DNA from: Vibrio harveyi NBRC 15634 = ATCC 14126 = KCTC 12724
GTDB lineage: Bacteria > Pseudomonadota > Gammaproteobacteria > Enterobacterales > Vibrionaceae
DNA length: 64,000 nucleotides
Assembly (NCBI RefSeq): GCF_001591145.1
Contig: NZ_BCUF01000022.1
Span: forward strand, 1 to 64,000
Reading direction: 5' to 3'
The notes beneath the pieces were generated by a model. It made no database searches. It had not been told where the DNA came from and worked only from the letters and a program-made list of their open reading frames with translations. Position numbers and translations under genes: made by a program. This document shows, piece by piece, positions 1-8,509 of the stretch; the first letter of the stretch is position 1; each line of letters starts with the position of its first letter.

Positions 1-124
1 GGTTACTTGGGTATAAGTGCAGCCATACATTCAACTTATTGAAATAACGTGAGAAAAAATCACTGGCCTTATGTACAGTAAGTTGGTACAATACGCCCAT
101 TATTTAGACGACATATATCAGAGC

Positions 125-1138
125 ATGACACAACGAATCGTTTCTTTTTTTGCTGGGGCTGGTGGCTTAGACCTAGGGTTCGAACAAGCCGGGTTCAATG
201 TAACTTGGGCTAACGAATACGATAAAGATATTTGGGCGACATACGAGAAGAACCATCCTCACACTACGTTGGACAGACGTAGTATCACAAACATTGATGC
301 GGATGAAGTGCCTGAATGTGATGGTATTATTGGTGGTCCACCATGCCAAAGCTGGAGTGAAGCGGGTGCACAACGTGGTATCGAAGACAAGCGTGGTCAG
401 CTGTTCTTCGATTTTATCCGTATCCTAGAAGCGAAAAAGCCCAAGTTCTTCTTGGCTGAAAACGTAAGTGGAATGCAGCACACACGCCATGCAAACGCGC
501 TCAACAACATCAAGCAGATGTTTAAAGATGCTGGTTATGATTTGTATTACCAGATGATGAACGCGGTTGATTACGGCGCTGCGCAAGACAGAAAGCGCGT
601 TATCTTTATTGGCTTCAGAAGTGACTTAAACATCAAGTACACATTCCCAGAACCAATGGAAAAAACAGAACGCCGCACCTTGAAGCACGTGATTGCAGAC
701 CTTGATGGAACGGCAGTGCCTGCATTAGACAAGCAGAAGCCAAACCCAGATGTAAAAGTGCTAAACCACGAGTACATGATTGGCGGTTTCTCTACGATGT
801 TTATGTCTCGAAACCGAGTGAGAACTTGGGATGAGCCTTCTTTTACCATTCAGGCTGGCGGTCGCCACGCACCGATTCACCCAGGCGCGCCAAAAATGGA
901 AAAAGTAGAGACAGACAAGTTTAAGTTTGTGGAAGGTCACGAAGACAAATATCGCCGTCTGAGTGTGCGTGAGTGTGCACGAATTCAGGGCTTCCCGAAT
1001 GACTTTGAGTTCGTTTACAACAATGTTGCAGCGGGCTACAAGATGATTGGTAATGCTGTTGCTGTCCCTTTTGCAAAAGCATTGGCTTTAAGCATTCAAG
1101 AGCACCTAGCTCAAGCAAAAGATCTTAAAGCCGCTTAA
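125..1138 (+). CDS. Orphan DNA cytosine-5 methyltransferase
   Basis: Transfers a methyl group from S-adenosylmethionine to C5 of cytosine in DNA. From the ATG at 125 the protein is 337 aa. The ordered m5C motifs are visible: motif I FAGAGGLDLGF near residues 9-19, motif IV GGPPCQSW with the catalytic Cys at about 74, motif VI ENV at about 112, motif VIII QDRKRVIFIG near 154, and the C-terminal RRLSVRECARIQGFP and GNAVAVPF motifs. The frame opens at 71, but the extra 18 residues are not family-like and neither start has a strong RBS, so I chose the ATG that begins right before motif I. No restriction endonuclease or vsr-type gene is next to it, so it looks like a solitary methylase. It resembles the Vibrio VchM class (RCCGGY in V. 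cholerae), but the target here is inferred, not seen. Confidence 0.9.
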   Translation: MTQRIVSFFAGAGGLDLGFEQAGFNVTWANEYDKDIWATYEKNHPHTTLDRRSITNIDADEVPECDGIIGGPPCQSWSEAGAQRGIEDKRGQLFFDFIRILEAKKPKFFLAENVSGMQHTRHANALNNIKQMFKDAGYDLYYQMMNAVDYGAAQDRKRVIFIGFRSDLNIKYTFPEPMEKTERRTLKHVIADLDGTAVPALDKQKPNPDVKVLNHEYMIGGFSTMFMSRNRVRTWDEPSFTIQAGGRHAPIHPGAPKMEKVETDKFKFVEGHEDKYRRLSVRECARIQGFPNDFEFVYNNVAAGYKMIGNAVAVPFAKALALSIQEHLAQAKDLKAA

Positions 1139-1140
1139 CG

Positions 1141-1174
1141 AAAAAAAGTATCCCTAAATGCCTTTAGGGATACT
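1141..1174 (-). terminator. Terminator of nupC
   Basis: A perfect 12-bp stem (1147-1158 with 1163-1174, loop TGCC) is followed on the minus strand by seven T. It lies between the converging methyltransferase and nupC genes and probably stops both, but the U-run favours nupC. Confidence 0.8.
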
Positions 1175-1245
1175 CATTTCTTCTCTTTCTATTACTTCAA
1201 TTGGAAGAAGATCCCCACTTAAGGGAACCTTCCATCGCCTTTCAA

Positions 1246-2445
1246 TTAAAGACTCAGAATCACGCCAGCGATTGATGCACTCATCAGGTTCGCCATTACG
1301 CCTGCTGCGATTGCACGGAAACCGTATTTCGAGATGAATGAACGCTTCTCTGGTACGAGTGAGCCTAGACCACCAATCAGCATTGCCATGGTTGAGATGT
1401 TTGCGAAACCACACAGTGCGAAGGTTACGATAGCTTGTGAGTGTGCGCTTAGCTGAGACTTCACTTCCATCAGTTGGATAAAGGCAACGAACTCGTTTAC
1501 TACAATCTTGTTACCGATTAGTGAGCCAGCCACGATAGCTTCATTCCAAGGAATACCTAGCAACCATGCGATTGGTGCGAATAGGTAGCCAAGTACTAGC
1601 TCGAAGCTCAGTTCCATACCGAATAGACCGCCGAACCAGCCTAGAATGCCGTTTAGCATCGCGATAACGCTCACGAACGCCAGTAGGGTTGCACCTACCG
1701 CCACTGCGATGCGTAAACCAGACATTGCGCCGTCTGCCATTGCTTCAACCACGTTGGTTGCGCGTGGCATTTCTACTTGATCTAGGTCGATATCTGGTGT
1801 TGTGGTGTCTGTCTCTGGCATCATGATTTTTGCCATCAGAAGACCCGCAGGCGCAGACATAAATGCCGCTGCGATTAGGAAGTTAAGATCCACACCCAGT
1901 GATGCGTAACCTACTAGCGTGCCACCAGCAACCGATGCCAAACCACCAGTCATTACTGCGAAAAACTGAGAATCACTCATGTGCTTCAGGTATGGCTTTA
2001 CTACAAGCGGCGCTTCAATCATACCAACGAAGATGTTCGCTGTTGCAGATAACGATTCTGCACGACCTGTACCTAGCAAACGCTGAAGACCACCACCGAT
2101 TAGGTTGATCACTTTTGGCATTAGACCGATGTGGTACAAACCAGAAATCAGTGCCGAGAAGAAGATGATGATACCAAGTACGTTAATCGCGAAGGTAAAG
2201 CCGTTGGTCGCAAGACCGCCGAATAGGAACGCGATGCCCTCTTGACCGTAGTTGATTAGGTTAGAAACCGCGCCAGTTACTGCGTTAAGCGCTTCTTTAC
2301 CCGCTGGTACGTAAAGTACCAATAGCGCGAAGATTACTTGCAGAGCAAAAGCCAAAGACACCGTTCGTAGACGAATGTTCTTACGGTTAGTCGAAAGCAG
2401 CCATGCTACGAATAGGATGGCTACGATACCAAGAATTGAGTTCAT
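1246..2445 (-). CDS. nupC: NupC-type concentrative nucleoside transporter
   Basis: Inner-membrane symporter of the CNT family that imports nucleosides with a cation gradient. The 399-aa length is the usual size for bacterial NupC. The sequence is almost entirely hydrophobic helices, with the conserved core EAPLVVKPYL, the glycine-rich GGLASVAGGTLVGYASLGV segment, and the later GNKIVVNEF and GFANISTMAML segments that form the substrate site and gate. ATG start at 2445. The gene is monocistronic, ends at a strong hairpin, and has a CRP-like palindrome about 210 bp upstream (2655-2670), which would fit the CRP control known for nupC in enterobacteria. Whether Na+ or H+ is coupled cannot be told from sequence by eye. 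Confidence 0.93.
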   Translation of the reverse strand: MNSILGIVAILFVAWLLSTNRKNIRLRTVSLAFALQVIFALLVLYVPAGKEALNAVTGAVSNLINYGQEGIAFLFGGLATNGFTFAINVLGIIIFFSALISGLYHIGLMPKVINLIGGGLQRLLGTGRAESLSATANIFVGMIEAPLVVKPYLKHMSDSQFFAVMTGGLASVAGGTLVGYASLGVDLNFLIAAAFMSAPAGLLMAKIMMPETDTTTPDIDLDQVEMPRATNVVEAMADGAMSGLRIAVAVGATLLAFVSVIAMLNGILGWFGGLFGMELSFELVLGYLFAPIAWLLGIPWNEAIVAGSLIGNKIVVNEFVAFIQLMEVKSQLSAHSQAIVTFALCGFANISTMAMLIGGLGSLVPEKRSFISKYGFRAIAAGVMANLMSASIAGVILSL

Positions 2446-2654
2446 AAAATGAATCCGACAAAAGGGGGAACAGGAAAGGCGTCGGATTGTATAGAGCGTA
2501 AAAAAAGCTGCAAGTTGGGGATGTTAACAGGCTGAGAATCTCGCCTGCTCACTCTTTAACCAGAAAAATAACTCTTTGAATTAAATAAAGATAAACGTTT
2601 GCCTAAAGTTATTATTTCCAAATGGAAAAGATGTTTCTGGATTTGGAAAAATTT

Positions 2655-2670
2655 TGTGATTCAAATCACC
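2655..2670. promoter_or_regulatory. CRP-like site upstream of nupC
   Basis: The sequence TGTGATTCAAATCACC has the two CRP half-sites TGTGA and TCAC(C) with the standard 6-bp spacer. It sits just past the 3' end of the LysR gene and about 210 bp before the nupC start. One base departs from the ideal palindrome. Function is inferred from the match and from the known CRP control of nupC in E. coli. Confidence 0.5.
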
Positions 2671-2681
2671 TTATGTATTCC

Positions 2682-3626
2682 CTACTTCGGAATCGAAATA
2701 TACGGTGCTAATCGCTGATCCCAATGGCAAGGCGATCCGATCTTTTGTTTGATGAACTCGATCACTGCTGAGATCTTTTTCGGCATATGTTGACGGCTTG
2801 GGTACACCGCATAAAACGGCATGGATTGGCTGGCTCTCCAATCAGGTAGAAGCTGTATTAGTTTGCCTGAGCGGAATTCATCCCCCAGCAAATAAGTGGC
2901 TAAGTAAGCAATCCCCCACCCTGCGATTGCGGCATCACGCACCGCTTCTGCTAAATCGACCGAGTAGTTGCCAGAGACTTTCACGTTGAGCTCTTGCTCG
3001 CGATTGGTGAACGCCCAACTGGTGTAGTCACGCTCCCAACTGCGGTAAATAAGGCAGTTGTGCTGCGACAAGTCATTCGGTTCGGTTGGCGTATCGAACT
3101 TGAGTAAGTAATCTGGCGAAGCAGCAACCACAAATTGGCAATCTGCTAAGCGCTGAGCAATGTAACCTTCTGGCAAATGTTCATTATTGGTAATCCACAG
3201 ATCCAAGCCTTCTTCGAGCATATCGACTTTGTAATCGAACAAATGCACTTCGACTTGCAGTTGCGGGTATTTCTCACGAAGTTCTTGAATGGCAGGGATG
3301 ATGTGCAACGTGCCAAAAGACTGCGACAAACCGAGACGAACCAAACCGGCGACTTCATCGCGTTGGCTTTCCATCTCTAACGTGGCACTGCTAACGGCTT
3401 GCACCACTTGTTCACAATGGTGATAGAAGGTTTGCCCCGCTTCGGTTGGCGTGAAGCTGCGCGTGGTGCGTTGCACGAGCTTGATACCCAGTGAAGCTTC
3501 CAACTGGCTGAGCTGTTTACTGACGTGAGAAACAGACACGCCTAAGCTCTTTGCCGCAGCGGTAAAGTTTTTATGTTTGATCAACGCCGAGAAGATCACC
3601 ATTTGTGCAGCACGTTCAGATAACAC
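2682..3626 (-). CDS. LysR-family transcriptional regulator
   Basis: DNA-binding regulator of 314 aa, a typical LTTR length. The N-terminal winged helix-turn-helix is clear (residues about 10-65: NFTAAAKSLGVSVSHVSKQL, then RTTRSFTPTEAG), followed by a LysR substrate-binding domain of the subgroup with DLWI and GWGIAYL motifs. The start is GTG at 3626, supported by GAGG six bases upstream. It is transcribed in the same direction as nupC and lies downstream of the lytic transglycosylase terminator. There is no divergent partner gene of the kind many LTTRs control, so its target and ligand are unknown. Confidence 0.88.
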   Translation of the reverse strand: MLSERAAQMVIFSALIKHKNFTAAAKSLGVSVSHVSKQLSQLEASLGIKLVQRTTRSFTPTEAGQTFYHHCEQVVQAVSSATLEMESQRDEVAGLVRLGLSQSFGTLHIIPAIQELREKYPQLQVEVHLFDYKVDMLEEGLDLWITNNEHLPEGYIAQRLADCQFVVAASPDYLLKFDTPTEPNDLSQHNCLIYRSWERDYTSWAFTNREQELNVKVSGNYSVDLAEAVRDAAIAGWGIAYLATYLLGDEFRSGKLIQLLPDWRASQSMPFYAVYPSRQHMPKKISAVIEFIKQKIGSPCHWDQRLAPYISIPK

Positions 3627-3649
3627 GCAAACCTCGTTTCAAATAGAGA

Positions 3650-3677
3650 AAACAAAGGGCTCCGAAGAGCCCCTTTT
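3650..3677 (-). terminator. Terminator of the lytic transglycosylase gene
   Basis: GGGCTC-CGAA-GAGCCC stem (3657-3662 with 3667-3672) with A-rich and T-rich flanks on both sides, so it could work in either direction. By position it ends transcription of the minus-strand gene at 3698-4669. Confidence 0.75.
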
Positions 3678-3697
3678 TATTCGTTTATACATTCAAT

Positions 3698-4669
3698 CTA
3701 GAATGTGATGCGGTCAGCTAAATGACTTACCGCCAGTGCGAAGTAGTAAGAGCGGTTCCACTTCATCAACACATTGTAGTTGTTGTACACCAGGTAAGTA
3801 CGACCGTTCTCATCGTCTGGCATGATCAACCATGCTTTGATGTCTTCGTCCAGCTTAGGAAGTGGGCTGCCATCGTATTTGGTGATGCCAAGCTTGCTCC
3901 AGTCTTGCAGGTACTTACCTTTTTCCGCTTCGCGACCTTGCAGGTTGTGGTCAATGCCGTGTGGCACTTTAACCTGACGACCCCAGGTGAACTTATCATC
4001 CCAGCCAGATTTGCTTAGGTAGTTCGCAGTAGAAGCAAACACGTCAGCTTCTGATTGCCAGATGTCCTTCTTGCCGTCGCCGTTACCATCCGCGGCAAAG
4101 CGTAGGAATGAGCTTGGCATAAACTGACATTGACCCATCGCACCAGCCCAAGAACCTTTGAAGTTCTCTAGCTCGATATGACCTTCATCTAGGATTTGTA
4201 GTGCCGCCATGGTTTCTTTACGGAAGAACTCTTCACGGCGACCCTCAAACGCCATGGTCGACAACGCGTCGATCACGCGGAAGTTACCAGTGAACTTACC
4301 GAAGTTACTTTCCACGCCCCAAAGTGCAACGATAAATCGCGGCTGCACGCCAAACTCATCACCAATGCGTTTTAGCTCAGCGTAGTGTTCTTTATACAGT
4401 TGCTTCGCTTGTTTTACCTTCCACTCAGGTACCGCGCGCGGAATGTATTCATCTAACGTCAGTTTCTTCTCAGGTTGGTTACGGTCGGCTTTGACTGCTC
4501 GTGGTTTGTATTCCACATCAGCAAAAGCGGCACTGATCACCTGTTCGGAAATGCCTTTATCACGCGCTTCTGCACGCAATTTATTTAGGTATTCATCAAA
4601 GCCATCGCTGCTTGCAAAGGCTGAAGTGCACATACCAACGCTGAGCATTACTGCCAGTATCTTTTTCAT
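3698..4669 (-). CDS. Lytic murein transglycosylase, MltB-like
   Basis: Periplasmic enzyme that cleaves the glycan strands of peptidoglycan with 1,6-anhydro bond formation. The 323-aa protein starts with a signal peptide (hydrophobic residues 4-19, cleavage after AFA). The catalytic region ALWGVESNFGKFTGNFRV carries the family glutamate, and MGQCQFMPSSFLRFAADGNGDG is the second hallmark. The cysteine in the signal region is not in a good lipobox (VGMC), so it is probably soluble rather than a lipoprotein like E. coli MltB. No C-terminal peptidoglycan-binding repeat is apparent. AGGAGG precedes the ATG at 4669. It follows ycgL by 48 bp and may be cotranscribed. Confidence 0.9.
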   Translation of the reverse strand: MKKILAVMLSVGMCTSAFASSDGFDEYLNKLRAEARDKGISEQVISAAFADVEYKPRAVKADRNQPEKKLTLDEYIPRAVPEWKVKQAKQLYKEHYAELKRIGDEFGVQPRFIVALWGVESNFGKFTGNFRVIDALSTMAFEGRREEFFRKETMAALQILDEGHIELENFKGSWAGAMGQCQFMPSSFLRFAADGNGDGKKDIWQSEADVFASTANYLSKSGWDDKFTWGRQVKVPHGIDHNLQGREAEKGKYLQDWSKLGITKYDGSPLPKLDEDIKAWLIMPDDENGRTYLVYNNYNVLMKWNRSYYFALAVSHLADRITF

Positions 4670-4717
4670 ATCGCCCTCCTTGAGCGAGGCAGAATTCCCA
4701 GATGAAAAGCGGTGACG

Positions 4718-4999
4718 TTATTCGCCTTTCTGCTGGGCTTTTTGTTCTTTGTATTTTTCTAGTAGGTTTTCCGGCGGAGGCGGAACCTGTAGGAAGAAAC
4801 CATCATTGATTAGTGACGTTTTCACTTTCTCGACATCAACTTGTGCCAAAGTACGACCATCAAGTTTGATTGTCATCACCGGCATAGGCTTACCGAACAT
4901 CTGCATTAACGTGTCAGGAACCTGTGAGAAATCATCCTTTTTCGGAATATAGAGATAAGTGCCTTCTTTTCTGGAGCTTTTATAAATAGAACAAAGCAT
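4718..4999 (-). CDS. ycgL: YcgL family protein
   Basis: Small 93-aa protein matching the YcgL family, known from structure as a compact alpha/beta fold of unresolved biochemical role. Seen here are the family features: N-terminal [18 protein letters not shown], the KKDDFSQVP segment, [17 protein letters not shown] and the C-terminal [14 protein letters not shown] followed by a charged lysine/glutamine tail. ATG at 4999. It is divergent from minC, and in many gammaproteobacteria ycgL also sits next to minCDE, so the neighbourhood supports the identification. A function beyond the family name cannot be assigned from this sequence. Confidence 0.9.
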   Translation of the reverse strand: MLCSIYKSSRKEGTYLYIPKKDDFSQVPDTLMQMFGKPMPVMTIKLDGRTLAQVDVEKVKTSLINDGFFLQVPPPPENLLEKYKEQKAQQKGE

Positions 5000-5196
5000 G
5001 ACGAGCCTTTTGTGCTGATTTACCCGCTTTGAGTGCGGATTTTGTTGAAAACGTAAAATTCTCGCAAACTTGATAGCAAATTTGAGATTAATTCACTTAT
5101 TTGCCCGCTTGAGAACTTGCTGCGCTAAAGGATGAAATATAACATGACAGACCTAGTTTAAGGCAACGCTCTTTCAATAAAGGCAAGAAGTCCACG

Positions 5197-5859
5197 ATGA
5201 CCCATTCACCTGACCTTAAAGGTAGCAGTTTTACATTGTCAGTTTTACACCTTTCTGACAACGAGATCGCTAAGACTGTCGAATTTTTGCAAGAAAAGGT
5301 TTCTCAAGCACCCTCTTTCTTCGCATCCGCACCTCTGGTTATCAATATAGCAAAAGTAGAAGGCGACATTGATTTCACCACACTTAAACAAGGCATCGCC
5401 GATGCAGGGTTTATTCCGGTTGGTGTGACTGGCTGTAAAGATAAGCGCGTTCAAAACCTTGCCTCAGAAGCGGGCTTCGCCATCATGTCTGCGAGCAAAT
5501 CTCCAACTCAAGCACCAGCGAAAATGGCGCCGACCAAAATCGTTCGTACGCCTGTGCGTTCTGGTCAGCAGATTTACGCCAAAGACGGTGACTTGGTTGT
5601 ACTAGCACACGTAAGCGCTGGTGCAGAAGTGATTGCTGATGGCTCTATCCACATTCATGGCACTCTACGCGGACGCGCCATTGCTGGGGCGAGTGGTCAA
5701 CAAGAAGCACGAATTATTTGTCACGATTTACAAGCTGAACTGGTTTCCATTGCTGGAGATTACTGGTTGAGCGATCAAATTGAGAGTGAGTATTGGCAAA
5801 AGAAAGTAATGATCAGTAAAGCCGAAGAATCATTACATCTAGAAACACTCACGATTTAG
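5197..5859 (+). CDS. minC: Septum site-determining protein MinC
   Basis: Inhibitor of FtsZ ring assembly that, recruited by MinD, blocks division near the poles. 220 aa, close to the usual size. The N-terminal FtsZ-antagonist domain spans roughly residues 8-100. A linker rich in Ala/Pro/Lys follows, then the C-terminal beta-helix domain (about 118-220) with the turns [19 protein letters not shown] and LRGRAIAGA that bind MinD and the septum. ATG at 5197. It is first in minCDE, with 17 bp to minD, and runs divergently from ycgL, so the promoter must lie in the 197-bp gap upstream. Confidence 0.96.
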   Translation: MTHSPDLKGSSFTLSVLHLSDNEIAKTVEFLQEKVSQAPSFFASAPLVINIAKVEGDIDFTTLKQGIADAGFIPVGVTGCKDKRVQNLASEAGFAIMSASKSPTQAPAKMAPTKIVRTPVRSGQQIYAKDGDLVVLAHVSAGAEVIADGSIHIHGTLRGRAIAGASGQQEARIICHDLQAELVSIAGDYWLSDQIESEYWQKKVMISKAEESLHLETLTI

Positions 5860-5876
5860 TCTAAAAAGGAAATAAA

Positions 5877-6689
5877 ATGGCACGCATTATTGTAGTAACG
5901 TCTGGTAAAGGTGGCGTTGGTAAAACCACTTCAAGCGCAGCCATCGCCTCTGGTCTGGCTCTTAAGGGCAAAAAGACTGCGGTGATCGATTTTGATATCG
6001 GCTTGCGTAACCTCGACCTTATCATGGGCTGTGAACGCCGCGTGGTGTATGACTTTGTTAACGTCATCAACGGTGAAGCAACGCTTAACCAAGCGATGAT
6101 TAAAGACAAGCGCACAGATAACCTATTCATTCTTCCAGCTTCTCAAACACGTGATAAAGACGCGCTAACCAAAGATGGCGTGCAACGTGTGTTCACTGAG
6201 TTGGATGAAATGGGCTTCGAATTCATCATCTGTGACTCGCCAGCAGGTATCGAGCAAGGAGCTCTGATGGCGCTGTACTACGCAGATGAAGCGATTGTGA
6301 CAACGAACCCAGAAGTGTCTTCGGTACGTGATTCTGACCGCATCCTAGGTATTTTGGATTCTAAGTCTCTACGTGCTGAGCAAGGTCTTGAGCCTGTTAA
6401 GCAGCACCTATTGCTGACGCGTTACAACCCATCTCGCGTAACACAAGGTGAAATGCTAAGCGTTGAAGACGTAGAAGAGATCCTACACATTTCTCTACTG
6501 GGCGTGATTCCAGAAAGCCAAGCAGTTCTAAACGCATCAAACAAAGGTGTGCCAGTGATCTTTGACGAGAACACAGACGCAGGCATGGCTTACTCTGATA
6601 CGGTAGACCGCCTACTGGGCAACCAGGTTGAATTTCGTTTCCTTACCGAGGAGAAGAAAGGAATCTTTAAACGACTATTCGGAGGCTAG
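5877..6689 (+). CDS. minD: Septum site-determining ATPase MinD
   Basis: Membrane-binding ParA-type ATPase that recruits MinC and oscillates with MinE. 270 aa, the standard length. The deviant Walker A motif [10 protein letters not shown] is at residues 9-18, the switch I/II segment FDIGLRNLD near 39-47 and the Walker B-like [10 protein letters not shown] near 115-124. The C-terminal amphipathic helix [13 protein letters not shown], which inserts in the inner membrane, is intact. An AAGGA RBS precedes the ATG. It is separated from minE by 2 bp, so the genes are translationally linked. Confidence 0.98.
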   Translation: MARIIVVTSGKGGVGKTTSSAAIASGLALKGKKTAVIDFDIGLRNLDLIMGCERRVVYDFVNVINGEATLNQAMIKDKRTDNLFILPASQTRDKDALTKDGVQRVFTELDEMGFEFIICDSPAGIEQGALMALYYADEAIVTTNPEVSSVRDSDRILGILDSKSLRAEQGLEPVKQHLLLTRYNPSRVTQGEMLSVEDVEEILHISLLGVIPESQAVLNASNKGVPVIFDENTDAGMAYSDTVDRLLGNQVEFRFLTEEKKGIFKRLFGG

Positions 6690-6691
6690 AA

Positions 6692-6955
6692 ATGTCACTA
6701 TTAGAATTTTTCCGCCCGCAAAAGAAAACTTCTGCGAATCTAGCCAAAGAGCGTTTGCAGATCATCGTTGCTGAGCGTCGTAGCCAGAACGATCCTGCGC
6801 CTTCTTACTTGCCTCAATTGAAAGAGGACATCTTGAAGGTGATCAGCAAATACGTTGCGATTGATCCAAACATGGTGGATTTGACGTTTGAGCACAAGGA
6901 CGATGATATTTCGGTTCTTGAGCTAAACGTGAAGTTGCCAGAAGACGAGAAGTAA
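6692..6955 (+). CDS. minE: Cell division topological specificity factor MinE
   Basis: Releases MinD from the membrane by stimulating its ATPase and thereby positions the Min oscillation. 87 aa, as expected. The N-terminal membrane-targeting part MSLLEFFRP, the anti-MinCD helix with [13 protein letters not shown] (about residues 19-31) and the topological specificity domain with [13 protein letters not shown] and LELNVKLPE are all recognizable. GGAGG lies five bases before the ATG, inside the end of minD. Last gene of the operon. No classic terminator follows at once; the repeat cluster at 6990-7250 comes next and a bidirectional hairpin sits at 7264. Confidence 0.98.
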   Translation: MSLLEFFRPQKKTSANLAKERLQIIVAERRSQNDPAPSYLPQLKEDILKVISKYVAIDPNMVDLTFEHKDDDISVLELNVKLPEDEK

Positions 6956-6985
6956 TTACTTTTCGACTTTGCTTGAGAGTCTTCC

Positions 6986-7243
6986 TCTTCGTCATTCTGG
7001 ACAGCGAGGTACGAGCGCGATTCAGAATCTATTACCAGAGTACTCGGCTTGGTGAAAGAAGGTTTTGGCTTTAAAGCGGGCTGTCAGTAGATTCCTAGTC
7101 TCACTTAAGCTTTTGGCTTTCACCCAGCTTCGCTGGAATGACTCAAGACCCCTTCGTCATTCTGAACAGCGAGGCACGAGCGTGATTCAGAATCTACGAC
7201 TAGCGTGCTCGGGTTGTTGAAAATAGGTTTTGGCTTCAAAGCC
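6986..7243. repeat. Cluster of three palindrome-ended intergenic repeats
   Basis: Two direct copies of a unit begin CGTCATTCTG and run through CAGAATCT (6990-7030 and 7155-7195). The similarity continues into flanks ending GGTTTTGGCTTyAAAGC (to about 7077 and 7243). Between them, 7089-7141 is a related copy in the opposite orientation (reverse complement begins TCATTCCAGCGA and ends AGGAATCT). The ends ATTCTG and CAGAAT are inverted repeats, so each unit can fold. Other members or remnants occur at 42819-42859, about 41005-41032 and 23180-23203. This accounts for most of the 348-bp gap after minE. Confidence 0.75.
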
Positions 7244-7263
7244 AATTACAAATGCGTGTTACA

Positions 7264-7295
7264 AAAAAGGTTGGCGATAGTGCCAACCTTTTTTA
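7264..7295. terminator. Bidirectional terminator between minE and rnd
   Basis: AAAAAAGGTTGGC, a GATAGT loop and GCCAACCTTTTTT form a strong stem with A and T runs on both sides. It can stop rnd on the minus strand and read-through from minE on the plus strand. Confidence 0.85.
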
Positions 7296-7303
7296 TTTGG
7301 TAC

Positions 7304-8422
7304 TTACTTCAGCACCTTATTCATCTTCTCGCCGAGTAATTCAAGACGCCAGCCTTGCATCACATCCGGTAGACGCGCTGGATCGCGGTCTTTCTTCCAT
7401 ACCCAACTGATGATTTGGTTGATCTGCTTTTTAGACGCCAAGAACTCGGTCGCCAAGCCTGATTTTTGCGATGCTACCTTCACCACATCTTTCATGTTCT
7501 TGAAGATTTGCTTGTAGCCTGGGTAATCCATCAAACGTTCGATTTTCGCTGGGTAATCATCGGCAGGAGTTTGCTTTGCACTTTTCACGATAGCCGCAAT
7601 TCGTGCGCCATGGCGGTTAATCGCACGAATGTCGATGCCTTCCGCTTCCATCTTCTTAAAGTTTGTCAACCCAAGGCGAGCCACCGTCAGCAAGTCGCCT
7701 TCTTTGAAGATGAAGTTCAACGCTAGGTCACGCTTAATCGCTTCGCGGTAGCGCCAAGTCGCCAAAGGCTTAAGAATCGCTAGTTCAGCCGGTCTTAGTT
7801 GCCATGCACCTTTGATATCTAGGTAGACGGTTTCTTCATTTAAGTTACGAATACGCTTTGATACAAGCAGGTCACTCTCTTGCTGAACCGCTTCCCACCA
7901 GCCTGCTTCGTTCACTTTATCTAATAGCTTCTCGTAAAGAGGCATTAGGTAGTGTACGTCGGCCGCGGCGTAATCAAGCTGCTTTTGAGTAAGTGGGCGC
8001 GCCATCCAATCAGTGCGAGATTCGCTCTTATCTAGCTCCACGCCTAGGTATTCTTCCACCAGCGTAGCAAAGCCCGTCGACAGACCGTGACCCAAAAATG
8101 CTGCCATCAACTGAGTATCCACCATTGGGAATGGTGTGCAGCCAAAGGCATTTTGGAAGACTTCTAAATCTTCACCACACGCGTGCAGTACTTTTAGCAC
8201 TGAGGTGTCTTTTAGCAACTCGACGAACGACGTCATGTCAGTCAGTTCGGTCGGGTCGATAAGGGAAAGTTGTTTGCCATCGAAAAGCTGAATCAAACCT
8301 AGTTGCGGATAGTAAGTCCTGATTCGCACGAATTCGGTATCCAGCATAACTACGTCGGCTTCTCTTGCTAGAGCGCAGACTTCTTCTAGGTCTTTGTTTT
8401 TCGTAATGATCTGATAGTTCAC
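7304..8422 (-). CDS. rnd: Ribonuclease D
   Basis: 3'-to-5' exoribonuclease of the DEDD family, acting on the 3' ends of tRNA and other stable RNA precursors. The three exonuclease motifs are present: MLDTEFVR (D and E), VLHACGEDLEVF and YAAADVHYLMPLY. The C-terminal half carries the HRDC-type helices (for example LAILKPLATWRYREAIKRD). I place the start at the GTG at 8422 (then NYQIITKN, aligning with E. coli MNYQMITT), giving 372 aa. The longer frame beginning at a TTG (8452) would start inside the fadD terminator and adds residues without family similarity. Confidence 0.94.
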   Translation of the reverse strand: MNYQIITKNKDLEEVCALAREADVVMLDTEFVRIRTYYPQLGLIQLFDGKQLSLIDPTELTDMTSFVELLKDTSVLKVLHACGEDLEVFQNAFGCTPFPMVDTQLMAAFLGHGLSTGFATLVEEYLGVELDKSESRTDWMARPLTQKQLDYAAADVHYLMPLYEKLLDKVNEAGWWEAVQQESDLLVSKRIRNLNEETVYLDIKGAWQLRPAELAILKPLATWRYREAIKRDLALNFIFKEGDLLTVARLGLTNFKKMEAEGIDIRAINRHGARIAAIVKSAKQTPADDYPAKIERLMDYPGYKQIFKNMKDVVKVASQKSGLATEFLASKKQINQIISWVWKKDRDPARLPDVMQGWRLELLGEKMNKVLK

Positions 8423-8435
8423 ATGCTTCTCGCTA

Positions 8436-8464
8436 TAAAAAAATGCCAGCAAAACGCTGGCATT
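8436..8464 (-). terminator. Terminator of fadD
   Basis: AATGCCAGC (8442-8450), loop AAAAC and GCTGGCATT (8456-8464), followed on the minus strand by a run of T. It sits between fadD and rnd, only 14 bp before the rnd GTG. Confidence 0.85.
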
Positions 8465-8509
8465 CTAACACTATTTGGCAATAAATGATTGTTGCACAAA
8501 GAAATCCGC

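Noticed and set aside
1..70. Possible 3' end or promoter elements before the methyltransferase
   Set aside because: Too short and without a clear frame or motif to call anything.
571..849. Antisense open frame of 92 codons inside the methyltransferase
   Set aside because: Mirror of a well-supported gene; no RBS, no recognisable domain.
8423..8452. N-terminal extension of RNase D
   Set aside because: The extra codons run through the fadD terminator stem, begin with TTG, and do not align with the family.
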